This document shows positions 17,214 to 25,675 of a stretch of 43,991 nucleotides of DNA, one piece after another. Made by a program: the position numbers and the translations under genes. Under the pieces are notes generated by a model. The model did not search any database, was not told the DNA's origin, and saw only the letters and a program-made list of their open reading frames with translations. Position 1 is the first letter of the stretch; each line of letters begins with the position of its first letter. Location: contig NZ_CABFMN010000111.1 of NCBI RefSeq assembly GCF_901875635.1, forward strand, positions 1-43,991, in the 5' to 3' direction. Source of the DNA: Xylophilus ampelinus. Its GTDB lineage: Bacteria; Pseudomonadota; Gammaproteobacteria; Burkholderiales; Burkholderiaceae_C.

Positions 17214-19865
17214 GTGAAAGTCTTCAAGCCCTTCCCGCTGTCGCTTCTGACCCGCTGCTTCGAATTCCGCGGCCGTACCAGCATCGGCGTGTCGGCGCTG
17301 GTGATGGTCGACCTCGGCGCGCAGCGTCGGCTGTGGCAGGAGAAGGACCTGTGGACCTTCTGGGCCACGCGGCCCGAGTCGCAATGGCCGCTGGAGGAAG
17401 GCATGCCGCGCGTGCGCAGCGAATACCTGGTGTCGGCGGTGGCCTACCCGGGCGAGCGGCGCATCGGCTGCGTGGCGGCGGCACAGGTGGGGGCGCTGTC
17501 CAAGCGGCTGCTGGTCTACGGCAAGCGCTACTGGGATGGCGATCGCATCTCGCCGCCTGCCGACTTCGAGAGCCTGCCCCTGGGCTGGAGCGACACCTGG
17601 GGCGGTCCGGCCTGTGCCGACAACCCGCTCGGCATGGGAATGGCCGCCGGGGACGACGGACTGCGCTGGCTACCGCGTGTCGAGGACCCGCAGCGTCCGT
17701 TGGCCGCTCCTCGCGACATCGGACGGCCGGTCGGTTTCGGCCCGCTCGACGGCACATGGCCGCAGCGCGCCGCCAAGCGGGGCACCTATGACGAACGCTG
17801 GCTCAAGGAGGAGTTTCCGGCCGTCGCGTCCGACGCCGACTGGACCACCTTCAACACTGCCCCCGAGGACCAGCAGCAGGCCGAGCCTTTCCGCGGCGAC
17901 GAGGCCTACGCCTTCGAGCACCTGCACCCCACGCAGCCGCGGCTCGAAGGGCGCTTGCCGGGCTTGCGCGCACGCGCCTTCGTCACCCACCGCACGGTCG
18001 AGGGCGACAAGTTCAAGGAGCTTCGGCTGCGCCTGAACACCCTGTGGTTCTTCCCCGATGCGCAACGCGCGATCCTGGTGTTCCAGGGCATGCACGAGAT
18101 CGCCGAGGACGATGGCGCCGACATCGTCCACCTGCTCGGCGCGCTGGAGGACATCGATGCGCCACGCCCCGCCGCGCACTACCTGACGGTGCGCGACAAG
18201 CGCATGGACCGCGAGCACGGCGCGCTCGAGACCCTGCGCGACGAGGACCTGATGCCGGCCGACCTGGTCGTGCCGCTGTTCGATCTCGCCGCGCAGCCCA
18301 ACATCGCCCTGGAGCGGGGCCAGCGCCGCGCCCGTGCCGAACGCGAGGCCGCCCGTGCCGAGGTGGCGCGCTGGGGCATGGACCCCGACGACGGCCACGC
18401 GCCGGCGCTGGACGGCGCGGCCATCCCGGAGGTGAAGACGCTGGACGATCTGATCGGCCTGCGCAAGCAGCTCGATCAGCAGCGTGCCACGCTGGCCGCG
18501 CAGGCCGAGAAGGACAAGGCCGCCATGCTGGCCGACGTGCGCAAGGTGTTCGAATCACAAGGTCAGGATTTCGGACTGATCGAACGCGAGATGGCGGGGC
18601 TCGAGACGCGCGGGCCGCCGAAGCCTTTCGCGCAGCCGCTCATCCGGAGTTTCGAGGGCTACATCGCCCAGGGCCGCGCCCTGGGGGGCGACGTGCGCGA
18701 GCTCGAGGAGATGCTGGCCGACAAGCCGCTGATGGACAGCTGGCACCAGGGCGACCGCAAGCAGCTGGTGGCCTACCGTGGCGCCGCGCACTATCAGGCA
18801 CCGGCCTCGCGGCTGCGGGGCGAGGAGGCGGCTGCACTGCGCCAGCGCCTGCTGTCGCAGCGCGCGGCGGGTGGCAGCTGCGCGGGATGGGACCTCACCG
18901 GCGCCGACCTGTCGGGCCTCGATCTGTCGGGCCTGGACCTGCAGGGCGCGCTGATGGAAAGCGCCAACCTCACCGGCACCCTGCTGGGCGGTGCCAACCT
19001 GTGCGACGCGGTGCTGGCCCACGCGACACTGCAGTCGACGCTGCTGGCCGGCGCACGCCTGGACCGTGCCAACCTCGGCGCGGCGCAGGTCGTGCGTTGC
19101 GACCTCTCCCGCGCGAGCCTGGCGGGCACCGTGCTGCAGAAGGCCCGCGTGCAGGAAAGCCGGCTGCACGGCGCGCGCATCGACGGCATCCGCCTGGAGG
19201 ACGCGACGCTCGTGGCCTGCGACCTGTCCGGCGTCCACAGCGAGGCGATGCTGGTGTTCCTGCGGCATGACCTGCGCGGCTGCAGCTTCGCCGGTGCCCG
19301 GCTGGCACAGAGCACCTTCGTCGAGTGCGATCTGACGGGGGCCGACTTCGGCAATGCGGTGCTCATCAAGAGTGCATTCGTGACCGTGCGGGCGGCCGGG
19401 GCGAGCTTTCGCGGACTGCGCATCGAGTCCGGCTGCTTCGCCCAGGGCTGCGTGCTGGACGGCTGCGATTTCAGCGGGGCGGTGCTCCCGAACATCAGCT
19501 TCCGGGGTGCGCAGCTCGCTGGCGCCCGCTTCGTGGGCGCGCAGCTGTCGGGCACCGACTTCAGCGAATGCGAGCTGTCGGGCGCCGATTTCGCGCAGGC
19601 CCGGCTGCCGGGCAGCCGTTTCGTGCGGGCCCGCTTGCACGACACGCGCATGGCCTCGAGCAACCTGATGAATGCGGTGCTCCAGCATGCCCGGCTGTCG
19701 CGCACCGACTTCAGCCACGCCAACCTGTTCCAGAGCGATTTCGCGCGTGTGCGGATCGAGCAGCACGGCCCGGGCTTCGACACCGCGCTGACCACGCGCA
19801 TGCGCACCTACCCACGCCATCGCACGGCACCGGGTCCGGTGGAGGCGGCACATGGACAAGGCTGA
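17214..19865 (+). CDS. DUF2169 protein with C-terminal pentapeptide repeats
   Basis: An 883-residue protein starting at GTG 17214, 7 bp after vgrG. The N-terminal about 330 residues match the DUF2169 family (MKVFKPFPLSLLTRCFEFRG, then ALVMVDLGAQRRLW, and further FLPGLRARAFVTHR-like strands with KFKELRLRLNTLWFFPDAQR). Residues about 410-445 look like a coiled coil (LRKQLDQQRATLAAQAEKDK). From about 555 to 865 come pentapeptide repeats of the A(D/N)LxG type, which fold into a right-handed square beta-helix. DUF2169 proteins occur beside VgrG and PAAR-like genes and have been linked to loading effectors onto the spike. The overlap with the next pentapeptide gene is 14 bp. Function is inferred from context. 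Confidence 0.87.
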   Translation: MKVFKPFPLSLLTRCFEFRGRTSIGVSALVMVDLGAQRRLWQEKDLWTFWATRPESQWPLEEGMPRVRSEYLVSAVAYPGERRIGCVAAAQVGALSKRLLVYGKRYWDGDRISPPADFESLPLGWSDTWGGPACADNPLGMGMAAGDDGLRWLPRVEDPQRPLAAPRDIGRPVGFGPLDGTWPQRAAKRGTYDERWLKEEFPAVASDADWTTFNTAPEDQQQAEPFRGDEAYAFEHLHPTQPRLEGRLPGLRARAFVTHRTVEGDKFKELRLRLNTLWFFPDAQRAILVFQGMHEIAEDDGADIVHLLGALEDIDAPRPAAHYLTVRDKRMDREHGALETLRDEDLMPADLVVPLFDLAAQPNIALERGQRRARAEREAARAEVARWGMDPDDGHAPALDGAAIPEVKTLDDLIGLRKQLDQQRATLAAQAEKDKAAMLADVRKVFESQGQDFGLIEREMAGLETRGPPKPFAQPLIRSFEGYIAQGRALGGDVRELEEMLADKPLMDSWHQGDRKQLVAYRGAAHYQAPASRLRGEEAAALRQRLLSQRAAGGSCAGWDLTGADLSGLDLSGLDLQGALMESANLTGTLLGGANLCDAVLAHATLQSTLLAGARLDRANLGAAQVVRCDLSRASLAGTVLQKARVQESRLHGARIDGIRLEDATLVACDLSGVHSEAMLVFLRHDLRGCSFAGARLAQSTFVECDLTGADFGNAVLIKSAFVTVRAAGASFRGLRIESGCFAQGCVLDGCDFSGAVLPNISFRGAQLAGARFVGAQLSGTDFSECELSGADFAQARLPGSRFVRARLHDTRMASSNLMNAVLQHARLSRTDFSHANLFQSDFARVRIEQHGPGFDTALTTRMRTYPRHRTAPGPVEAAHGQG

Positions 19866-20907
19866 GCTCCTGCGCCGGGTGCAGAGCGCCGAGCCGGTGC
19901 TGCAGCAGGACTTCTCCGGCATGGACCTGGCCGGCGCCGACCTGCGGGCCACACTGTTCGACCGCTGCCGCTTCGCCGGCACGCGCATGGCCTCGGCGGA
20001 CCTGTCGGCCAGCCAGTTCCTGGGCTGCCAGTTCGACCGCACCGACATGCCCGGCGCCGTCGTGCACAACACCACCTTCTCCGGCTGTCGCTTCGAGCGG
20101 GCGATCATGACGGGTGCCAGCCTGGCCAACGCCTGCTTCTTCGAATGCGAGGTGCAGGGCCTGGCGGCGGCGCAGGTGCGGGTGGACTTCGCGACCTTCG
20201 CGAAGTGCAGGCTCGACCTGCTGCTGCTGACGCAGGCCACGCTCGAGAAGATGACCTGGTCCGATTGCGAGACCGGGCAGATCGACCTGTCGGGCGCGAC
20301 GCTCGAGCGTTCGGTGCTGCTCGATTGCGACCTGCGGCGCGCGCGCCTGGGCGGCACCGCGTTCATCCATGCCGTGCTGTCGCGCTCGAAGCTCGCCGGC
20401 CATCGCTTCACGGACCAGCGCTTCCTCAACACGCAGTTCATCGGCACCGACCTGAGCGGCTGCGACTTCTCCGGTGCGCAGGTCGGCCAGGTCAATTTCC
20501 AGCAGGCCCTGCTCCCCCAGGCACGCTTCGTCGACGCCAGGGCGCGCAACGCGATCTTCCTGGAGGCCGACCTGACGGCTGCCCGCTTCGAGGGCGCGGA
20601 CCTGACGCAGGCGATCTTCGCCGGCGCGCGCGCCGGCGGCGCCCGCTTCGACGGCGCCAACCTCTACCAGACCAACTGGTCGGGCGCGGCGCTGCAGGAC
20701 GCGAGCCTGGCCCGCAGCGACCTCACCTACGCCGACTTTTCGCACGCCGACCTGTCGCGCGCCGACCTGCGCGGCGCCACGCTGGCACGGGCCAACCTGC
20801 ACGCCGTCACCGATCCGCAGGCGCAATACACCGATCGCGCGCGGGCGCTGGACAGCGACCCCTCCCTGCTGCAAGCCGAGCGCTGGCCGGCCGCCGCCGT
20901 GGCGTAG
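19852..20907 (+). CDS. Pentapeptide-repeat protein
   Basis: A 351-residue protein made almost wholly of pentapeptide repeats, from DFSGMDLAGADLRATLFDRC near residue 19 to DLSRADLRGATLARANLHAV near 320. The short helical N-terminus MDKAELLRRVQSAEPVLQQ is followed directly by the beta-helix. The ATG overlaps the end of the upstream DUF2169-pentapeptide gene by 14 bp, and the two C-terminal repeat regions look alike, suggesting that duplication or fission of an ancestral gene produced the pair. No enzymatic motif is visible. It probably acts as a scaffold or adaptor for the spike module, but it could also be cargo or an immunity-type protein. Confidence 0.88.
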   Translation: MDKAELLRRVQSAEPVLQQDFSGMDLAGADLRATLFDRCRFAGTRMASADLSASQFLGCQFDRTDMPGAVVHNTTFSGCRFERAIMTGASLANACFFECEVQGLAAAQVRVDFATFAKCRLDLLLLTQATLEKMTWSDCETGQIDLSGATLERSVLLDCDLRRARLGGTAFIHAVLSRSKLAGHRFTDQRFLNTQFIGTDLSGCDFSGAQVGQVNFQQALLPQARFVDARARNAIFLEADLTAARFEGADLTQAIFAGARAGGARFDGANLYQTNWSGAALQDASLARSDLTYADFSHADLSRADLRGATLARANLHAVTDPQAQYTDRARALDSDPSLLQAERWPAAAVA

Positions 20908-20938
20908 CCACCGACAACCCAGAAGAGAGAGCACCACC

Positions 20939-21505
20939 ATGGGCATTCGAGACGAGGATCTGATGCAACTGTGTGCCGCGCCGATGCATGGCGTGGCCAC
21001 CGTCACCGCGCTGGACGCGGAGAGCTTCACGGTGCAGACCGCGCAGGGGCCATTGCCCGCACGCCAGGCTGCAAGCTGCCTGATGGTCCCGCAGGTGGGC
21101 GACCGGGTGTGGCTGGCGGGCGACCTGGCGCACGGGCTGTACGTCACCGCAGTGCTGGAGCGCGCGGCGGCCACCGGCTGCGAGTTGCGCCTGCCGCCGG
21201 ACAGCGTGATGTCGCTGCCTGCGGGCACGCTGACGGTGCAGGCCCCCGCATTGCGCGTGGTGGCGCGCGAGGCCACGGGGACCTTCGGCCGCGCGAAGCT
21301 GGTGGGCGACCTGCTGGAGTCCTTCTTCGACAAGGTGTCGCAGTTCGCGCGCTGGAGCCAGCGCGTGGTCGACGGCCCCGACCAGGTGCGCAGCCAGCAC
21401 ATCGACTGGCGCGCCGAGCGCACCCTGCAGCTGCAGGCGGAGCACCTGATCGCCAACGGCTCGCGCCTGGTCAAGGCCGACGGCGAACAGATCCACCTGG
21501 GTTGA
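20939..21505 (+). CDS. DUF3540 domain protein of the T6SS spike module
   Basis: A 188-residue protein with the DUF3540 layout: an N-terminal beta-rich part (GVATVTALDAESFTVQTAQG, then CLMVPQVGDRVWLAGD) and a C-terminal beta-helix-like part ending SQHIDWRAERTLQLQAEHL and IANGSRLVKADGEQIHLG. The end resembles the repeat part of VgrG needles. DUF3540 genes are found between DUF2169 and DUF4150 genes at vgrG loci, as here. An AGAAGAGAG ribosome site precedes the ATG. The biochemical role is not known to me; spike-module assembly is inferred from conserved neighbourhood. Confidence 0.8.
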   Translation: MGIRDEDLMQLCAAPMHGVATVTALDAESFTVQTAQGPLPARQAASCLMVPQVGDRVWLAGDLAHGLYVTAVLERAAATGCELRLPPDSVMSLPAGTLTVQAPALRVVAREATGTFGRAKLVGDLLESFFDKVSQFARWSQRVVDGPDQVRSQHIDWRAERTLQLQAEHLIANGSRLVKADGEQIHLG

Positions 21506-21526
21506 GCCCGCAAGGAGACCGCATCC

Positions 21527-21922
21527 ATGTTCGCCAATTGCCAGATGATGGGCACCGACCTGGCCTTCCCCGACGTGTGCCTCACGCCCAGCCCGGCGGG
21601 TCCCGTGCCCATTCCCTACCCCAACGTCGCGATGGGGCCAATGGCCATCCCGAACGTGCCCACCATCCTGTTCATGGGCGCGCCGGCGCACAACATGGCC
21701 ACGACGATCCCGATGACCAACGGCGACAACCCCGGCGTCGCCACCGGCGTGGCCTCGGGCATGGTGATGGGGCCGAGCCGGCACCTGACCGGCGCCTTCA
21801 GCGTGCTGCTCAAGGGCATGCCCGCCACGCGCATGACGAGCGTGTCGCTGCAGAACAGCACCAACGCGCCGGGCTGCCGGCTGGTGCCCAGCCAGGTCAA
21901 GGTGTTGATGCTGGCGCCCTGA
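21527..21922 (+). CDS. DUF4150 PAAR-like spike-tip protein
   Basis: A 131-residue protein of the DUF4150 (PAAR-like) family, which caps VgrG and carries or is fused to effectors. Visible signature: PDVCLTPSPAGPVPIPYPN near residue 15, IPNVPTILFMGAPAHNM, and GDNPGVATGVASGMVMG followed by KGMPATRMTS, the Gly-rich turn pattern of the fold. It consists of the tip domain only, with no C-terminal toxin. AGGAGACC precedes the ATG by a good distance. The absence of a fused toxin means any cargo is encoded elsewhere or carried non-covalently. Confidence 0.87.
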   Translation: MFANCQMMGTDLAFPDVCLTPSPAGPVPIPYPNVAMGPMAIPNVPTILFMGAPAHNMATTIPMTNGDNPGVATGVASGMVMGPSRHLTGAFSVLLKGMPATRMTSVSLQNSTNAPGCRLVPSQVKVLMLAP

Positions 21923-21947
21923 GAGGCGCCGACGCGAGGGTGTTTTG

Positions 21948-23789
21948 ATGATCCACATCCAGGTACTGACCGTGAGGGGCGCGCCGCCGCCGCGCGCCCT
22001 GCAGGCGCTTTTCGACCACTCGGGCGGCACCATCGGGCGCGCCGACAGCAACACCCTGGTGCTCGACGACCCCGAGCGCACGGTGTCGCGCGTCCACGCG
22101 CAGGTGACGGCGCGGGACGGGCGCTTTTTCGTCACCGACCGCGGCAGCAACCCGACGCAGATCAACGGGCGCCCGCTGGGAACCGGCGTCGAAGCGCCGC
22201 TCGCGCCCGGCGACCGGTTGGTGATGGGCAGCTTCGAGCTCGCGGTGGAAGCGGCACCGGCCAGCGAGCAGACCGTGATTCCGGGACGATCTGCTGCACC
22301 GGCTTCGCCGGTGGGCGATGACCCGTTCGCCGACCTGCTGGCGGGTCTGGGGCCGGCGCCTGCGCCGGCTGCGACATCGCCCCGAGCGGCTGCTGCCGCC
22401 CCCGCTCCCCTGGCGTTCCCCGACCCGATGGGGGGTGGGAGGGCTGCTGGCACACCGGGGGGTGGCGTCGATCCCTTCGCAGACCTGCTGGGTCCGGCAG
22501 CGTCGCCGGCCTCCTCGTCGGCGGCGCCGCCGACGGGCGGCGGCCTGCTCGACGACTTCTCCGACCTGGGCCTGCCGGCTGCATCGGCGCCCACGGCCAG
22601 CGGCCAGCGCATCGACGAGCTCTTCGGGGGCGTCGGCGGCGGGCTGGGCGGCGACCCGCTCGCGCTGTCGCCGCTGGCGGATCCCTTGCTGCACCCGAAC
22701 ACTGCCGCGGGCGACGATCCTTTTGCGGCGCTGGGCAAGGCGCCCGCGCCCGCCCAGGCACCGGTGGCGGACCACGTACCGATCGGGCAGTTCGGCTACA
22801 CGCCGCCGCGGGCCGTCACACCGCCGGCGCCGGCCGCATCCAGCGAGGCGCCGCTCTTCGACGACCAGACCGGCCAGCCGATCCGCATCGCGCGTGCGCC
22901 TGCGCAGGCATTGCGGTCTGCCCCGGTCGAGGCGGCACCGGCCCCCCGATCGCCGGTGGCCGCGCCTGCTCCGGTGGCGCCGTCCCCCGCGGCCCCGTTG
23001 CCCGACGAAGACGCGTTCGCCGATCTGCTCGGCCCCGCGCTCGCCCCAACGCCGTCGACGCCGGCGGCACCGACTGCGCCGGCAGCCGTGCCGGTAGCGG
23101 CGCCCCTCGAGCGGGCATCGCCGCCACCCGCGGCGGTGCCTCAGGCTCCGGCGCCGGCCATGTCCGCTGCGCCGGGCGCGGGCGATGCCGAACTGCTCGC
23201 CGCCTTCCTGCGCGGCCTGGGCCCGGTGCACCAGGCGCCCACCACCCTGACGCCAGCGCTCATGGAGCGCATCGGCGTGCTGCTGCGCGGCGCGACCGAG
23301 GGCACGCTGCAACTGCTGCTCACCCGCCAGGAGCTCAAGCGCGAGGTGCGGGCCGAGGTGACCATGATCGCGGCGCAGGCCAACAACCCGCTGAAGTTCT
23401 CGCCCACGGTCGACGTGGCGCTGGCCCACCTGCTGGGGCCCGGCGTGCGCGGCTTCATGCCGGCCGAGGCGGCGATGCGCGATGCCTACGACGACCTGCG
23501 CTCGCACCAGTTCGGCGTCATGGTCGGCATGCGCGCGGCCCTGGCGAAGCTCATCGAGCGCTTCGGCCCCGACGAGCTGGAGAAGAAGATCGCCGCCAAG
23601 TCCGCGCTGGACAGCCTCTTCGCCTCGGGGCGCAAGGCCCGGCTGTGGGACCAGTTCGTGGCGCTGTACGGCACCATCGCCGCCGAGGCCGAGGACGACT
23701 TCCACACGCTCTTCGGCAAGGCCTTCCTCGAGGCCTACGAGGAGCAGATGGCGCGCCTGAAGGATGCCGGCGCGCCGGCACCCCGTTGA
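21948..23789 (+). CDS. T6SS-associated FHA-domain protein (TagH/Fha-like)
   Basis: A 613-residue protein. An N-terminal FHA domain (about 20-95) has GGTIGRADSNTLVLDD, RTVSRVHAQVTARDG and DRGSNPTQINGRPL, with the Arg, Ser and Asn residues that read phosphothreonine. A Pro/Ala-rich linker (about 100-400) follows, and then the helical type VI FHA C-terminal domain (about 405-610: LTPALMERIGVLLRGATEGT, then LKREVRAEVTMIAAQANNPL and LLGPGVRGFMP). The linker has four copies of a DPFADLLG-like motif near residues 124, 173, 255 and 352. ATG 21948 is preferred over TTG 21945. With the next-door PP2C it suggests threonine-phosphorylation control of T6SS firing, as known for Fha1/PpkA/PppA, but no kinase is in this window. 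Confidence 0.9.
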   Translation: MIHIQVLTVRGAPPPRALQALFDHSGGTIGRADSNTLVLDDPERTVSRVHAQVTARDGRFFVTDRGSNPTQINGRPLGTGVEAPLAPGDRLVMGSFELAVEAAPASEQTVIPGRSAAPASPVGDDPFADLLAGLGPAPAPAATSPRAAAAAPAPLAFPDPMGGGRAAGTPGGGVDPFADLLGPAASPASSSAAPPTGGGLLDDFSDLGLPAASAPTASGQRIDELFGGVGGGLGGDPLALSPLADPLLHPNTAAGDDPFAALGKAPAPAQAPVADHVPIGQFGYTPPRAVTPPAPAASSEAPLFDDQTGQPIRIARAPAQALRSAPVEAAPAPRSPVAAPAPVAPSPAAPLPDEDAFADLLGPALAPTPSTPAAPTAPAAVPVAAPLERASPPPAAVPQAPAPAMSAAPGAGDAELLAAFLRGLGPVHQAPTTLTPALMERIGVLLRGATEGTLQLLLTRQELKREVRAEVTMIAAQANNPLKFSPTVDVALAHLLGPGVRGFMPAEAAMRDAYDDLRSHQFGVMVGMRAALAKLIERFGPDELEKKIAAKSALDSLFASGRKARLWDQFVALYGTIAAEAEDDFHTLFGKAFLEAYEEQMARLKDAGAPAPR

Positions 23790-23807
23790 GCGGCGAAGGA
23801 GCAGGGC

Positions 23808-24599
23808 GTGGAAATCGAGATCGTCTCGCTCTCCAAGCAGGGGGGGCGCGAGTACAACGAGGACGTGCACGGCCACTGGCACAACGGGCACTTCGTCGCC
23901 TGCCTGGTGGCCGATGGCGCGGGCGGCCATGGCGGCGGCGACGTCGCCGCAGCCACCGCGCGCAGCAGCATCCTGGCCGGCTTCGCGGCCGGCCCCAGCC
24001 TGGACGAGGACGCACTGCGCGCCCTGCTCGACCAGGCCAACCTGGATGTGGTAGCCCGCCAGGCCGAGGGCGGCAAGCTGGCCAGCATGCGGTCCACGGT
24101 GGTGCTGGCGGCGGTGGACCTGGAGCAGCATGCGCTGGTGTGGGCTCACACCGGCGACAGCCGGGCCTACCTGTTCCGCGGCGGCGCCATCGTCGCGCGC
24201 ACGACCGACCACAGCCTGGTGCAGCAGATGGTGGCCAGCGGCATGCTTGACGACGAGGGCGCCCGGCTGCACCCTCAGCGCAACATGCTGCTGTCGGCCC
24301 TGGGCTCGGTGCAGGAGCCGCCCGAAATCACGGTGTCCGGCCGCATGCGCCTGGAGGTCGGCGACGTGCTGCTGCTGTGCTCCGACGGCGTGTGGGAACC
24401 CCTGGGCGACGAGTGGCTCATCGACACGCTGCATGCCGCCCGCACGGCGGCGCAGTGGACCGAGGAGCTCGACGCGCAGATCCAGGCCCAGGCCAAGCCG
24501 GGGCACGACAACTACACCGCGGTGGTGCTGTGGGTGCTGCGCGAGGACGAGGAGTCGACCCGGCTGCTGGCCGACCCCCGGTCAGCTGATTCTGAATAA
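23808..24599 (+). CDS. PP2C-family Ser/Thr phosphatase (PppA-like)
   Basis: A 263-residue protein phosphatase. Metal-binding motifs are present: NEDVHGHW near residue 17, LVADGAGGHGGGDVA (about 40), AHTGDSRAYLFRGG (about 112), LLLCSDGVWEPL (about 187) and HDNYTAVVLWVL near the end. In T6SS clusters this enzyme reverses FHA or kinase-dependent activation. The start is GTG 23808 after GGAGCAGG. The last codons and the TAA stop fall inside an inverted copy of the dispersed repeat (24589-24652), so the repeat defines the C-terminus. It is convergent with the OmpA gene. Confidence 0.9.
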   Translation: MEIEIVSLSKQGGREYNEDVHGHWHNGHFVACLVADGAGGHGGGDVAAATARSSILAGFAAGPSLDEDALRALLDQANLDVVARQAEGGKLASMRSTVVLAAVDLEQHALVWAHTGDSRAYLFRGGAIVARTTDHSLVQQMVASGMLDDEGARLHPQRNMLLSALGSVQEPPEITVSGRMRLEVGDVLLLCSDGVWEPLGDEWLIDTLHAARTAAQWTEELDAQIQAQAKPGHDNYTAVVLWVLREDEESTRLLADPRSADSE

Positions 24600-24652
24600 A
24601 AAGTGCCTGCAGCGCCCGTCCAGCGGGCGCGAGCAGCTACAAAAAGAATAGC
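24589..24652 (-). repeat. Dispersed repeat family, copy B (inverted)
   Basis: On the minus strand it reads GCTATTCTTTTTGTAGCTGC, then TCGCGCCCGCTGGACGGG and CGCTGCAGGCACTTTTTATT, in the same block order as copies A, C, D and E. It fills the 66-bp gap between the convergent phosphatase and OmpA genes and extends into the last codons of the phosphatase. It also contains the hairpin GCGCCCG-TCCA-GCGGGCGC-like stem, so it may act as a bidirectional terminator. Confidence 0.82.
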
Positions 24653-24665
24653 AAACGACCGCTGC

Positions 24666-25652
24666 TCAGAGGCGGACCAGTTCCACCCGCCGGTTCTTCG
24701 CGCGCCCCGCCTCCGAGTCGTTGGGCGCGACCGGCTCCGCCGCGCCGGCGCCGCGCGTGCTGAGGCGGCGCGGGTCGATGCCGGCCTTCACCAGCGCCGC
24801 GATCACCGCCACGCTGCGACGTTGCGACAGGTCCTTGTTGTGGGCCTCGTTGCCCTGCGCGTCGGTGTGGCCGACCACCTGCAGCCGCAGTTGCGGACTG
24901 GCCCGCAGCAGCTTGGCCATCTCGTCCAGCGTCGGCTGGGATTCGGCGCGCAGCGTGTCCTTGTCGGTGTCGAAGTAGAGGCCGTAGAGGTTCACGCGAC
25001 CCTGCTCGGCGAGGCCCTTCTGCATCGCTGCGGCATCCAGGAAGACGATGCGGCCGGTGTCCATGGGCTTGCTCTCCACCACGCGCACGAAGGCGTGGTT
25101 GCCCACCTCCGGGTTGTGTTCGGCCAGCGCGATGCTCGCGTGCACCGTGCCGCTGTCGGAGGTCTTGCGTGCCAGCAGGTAGCGCGCGCCCACGCCGAAG
25201 TAGTTGCGCACGTAGTCGCCGCGTCGGCCCAGGCGCGGCCATTCGGGGTCGTCGAAGGCGAGCGCGAAGTCGTAGGGCGTGGTCGTGTCGCCCGATCCCG
25301 GCCGCGGCTGGTAGCAGGAGCCGTTGGCGGTAGCGCAGCTGAACAGCACCTCGAAGCCCTTGGCCTTGAGGCTGCTCTCGTAGTTGCGCAGCACCTCCAG
25401 CGTGGAACGCCCGGCGGGCAGCTGGTAGTAGTACAGCGACACCTTGCCTTCGAGCTTGAGCAGCTCAGGCTTGCCGCCGCCCCAGTTCTGGAAGGGCCCC
25501 TGGATCAGGCCGACCTCGTCGTAGGCTGCCGCCTTGTAGCCCTCGAGCACGGCGCCCTCGTAGCGGCCGACCAGCGGGTGGTCCTTGCCGGGTTCGGCAG
25601 CCGGCGCGGAACCGCACAGCGCCGCGAGCAGCACCGATACGGCGAGGCGCAT
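24666..25652 (-). CDS. OmpA-family outer-membrane/peptidoglycan-binding protein
   Basis: A 328-residue exported protein. The signal peptide MRLAVSVLLAALCGSAPAAE defines the ATG at 25652. The N-terminal part (about 25-200: DHPLVGRYEGAVLEGYKAAA, then GKVSLYYYQLPAGRSTLEVL) resembles the DUF4892 domain often found before OmpA domains. The C-terminal OmpA domain (about 220-328) has LYFDTDKDTLRAES, GHTDAQGNEAHNKDLSQRRS and NRRVELVRL, with the Asp and Arg that bind meso-diaminopimelate. In T6SS loci such proteins anchor the machine to the cell wall. It is the last gene of the tssA-tssB-tssC-hcp run, 23 bp after the peptidoglycan-binding-like gene. Confidence 0.9.
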   Translation of the reverse strand: MRLAVSVLLAALCGSAPAAEPGKDHPLVGRYEGAVLEGYKAAAYDEVGLIQGPFQNWGGGKPELLKLEGKVSLYYYQLPAGRSTLEVLRNYESSLKAKGFEVLFSCATANGSCYQPRPGSGDTTTPYDFALAFDDPEWPRLGRRGDYVRNYFGVGARYLLARKTSDSGTVHASIALAEHNPEVGNHAFVRVVESKPMDTGRIVFLDAAAMQKGLAEQGRVNLYGLYFDTDKDTLRAESQPTLDEMAKLLRASPQLRLQVVGHTDAQGNEAHNKDLSQRRSVAVIAALVKAGIDPRRLSTRGAGAAEPVAPNDSEAGRAKNRRVELVRL

Positions 25653-25675
25653 CGCGCGGGTGACAACGTGTGGGC

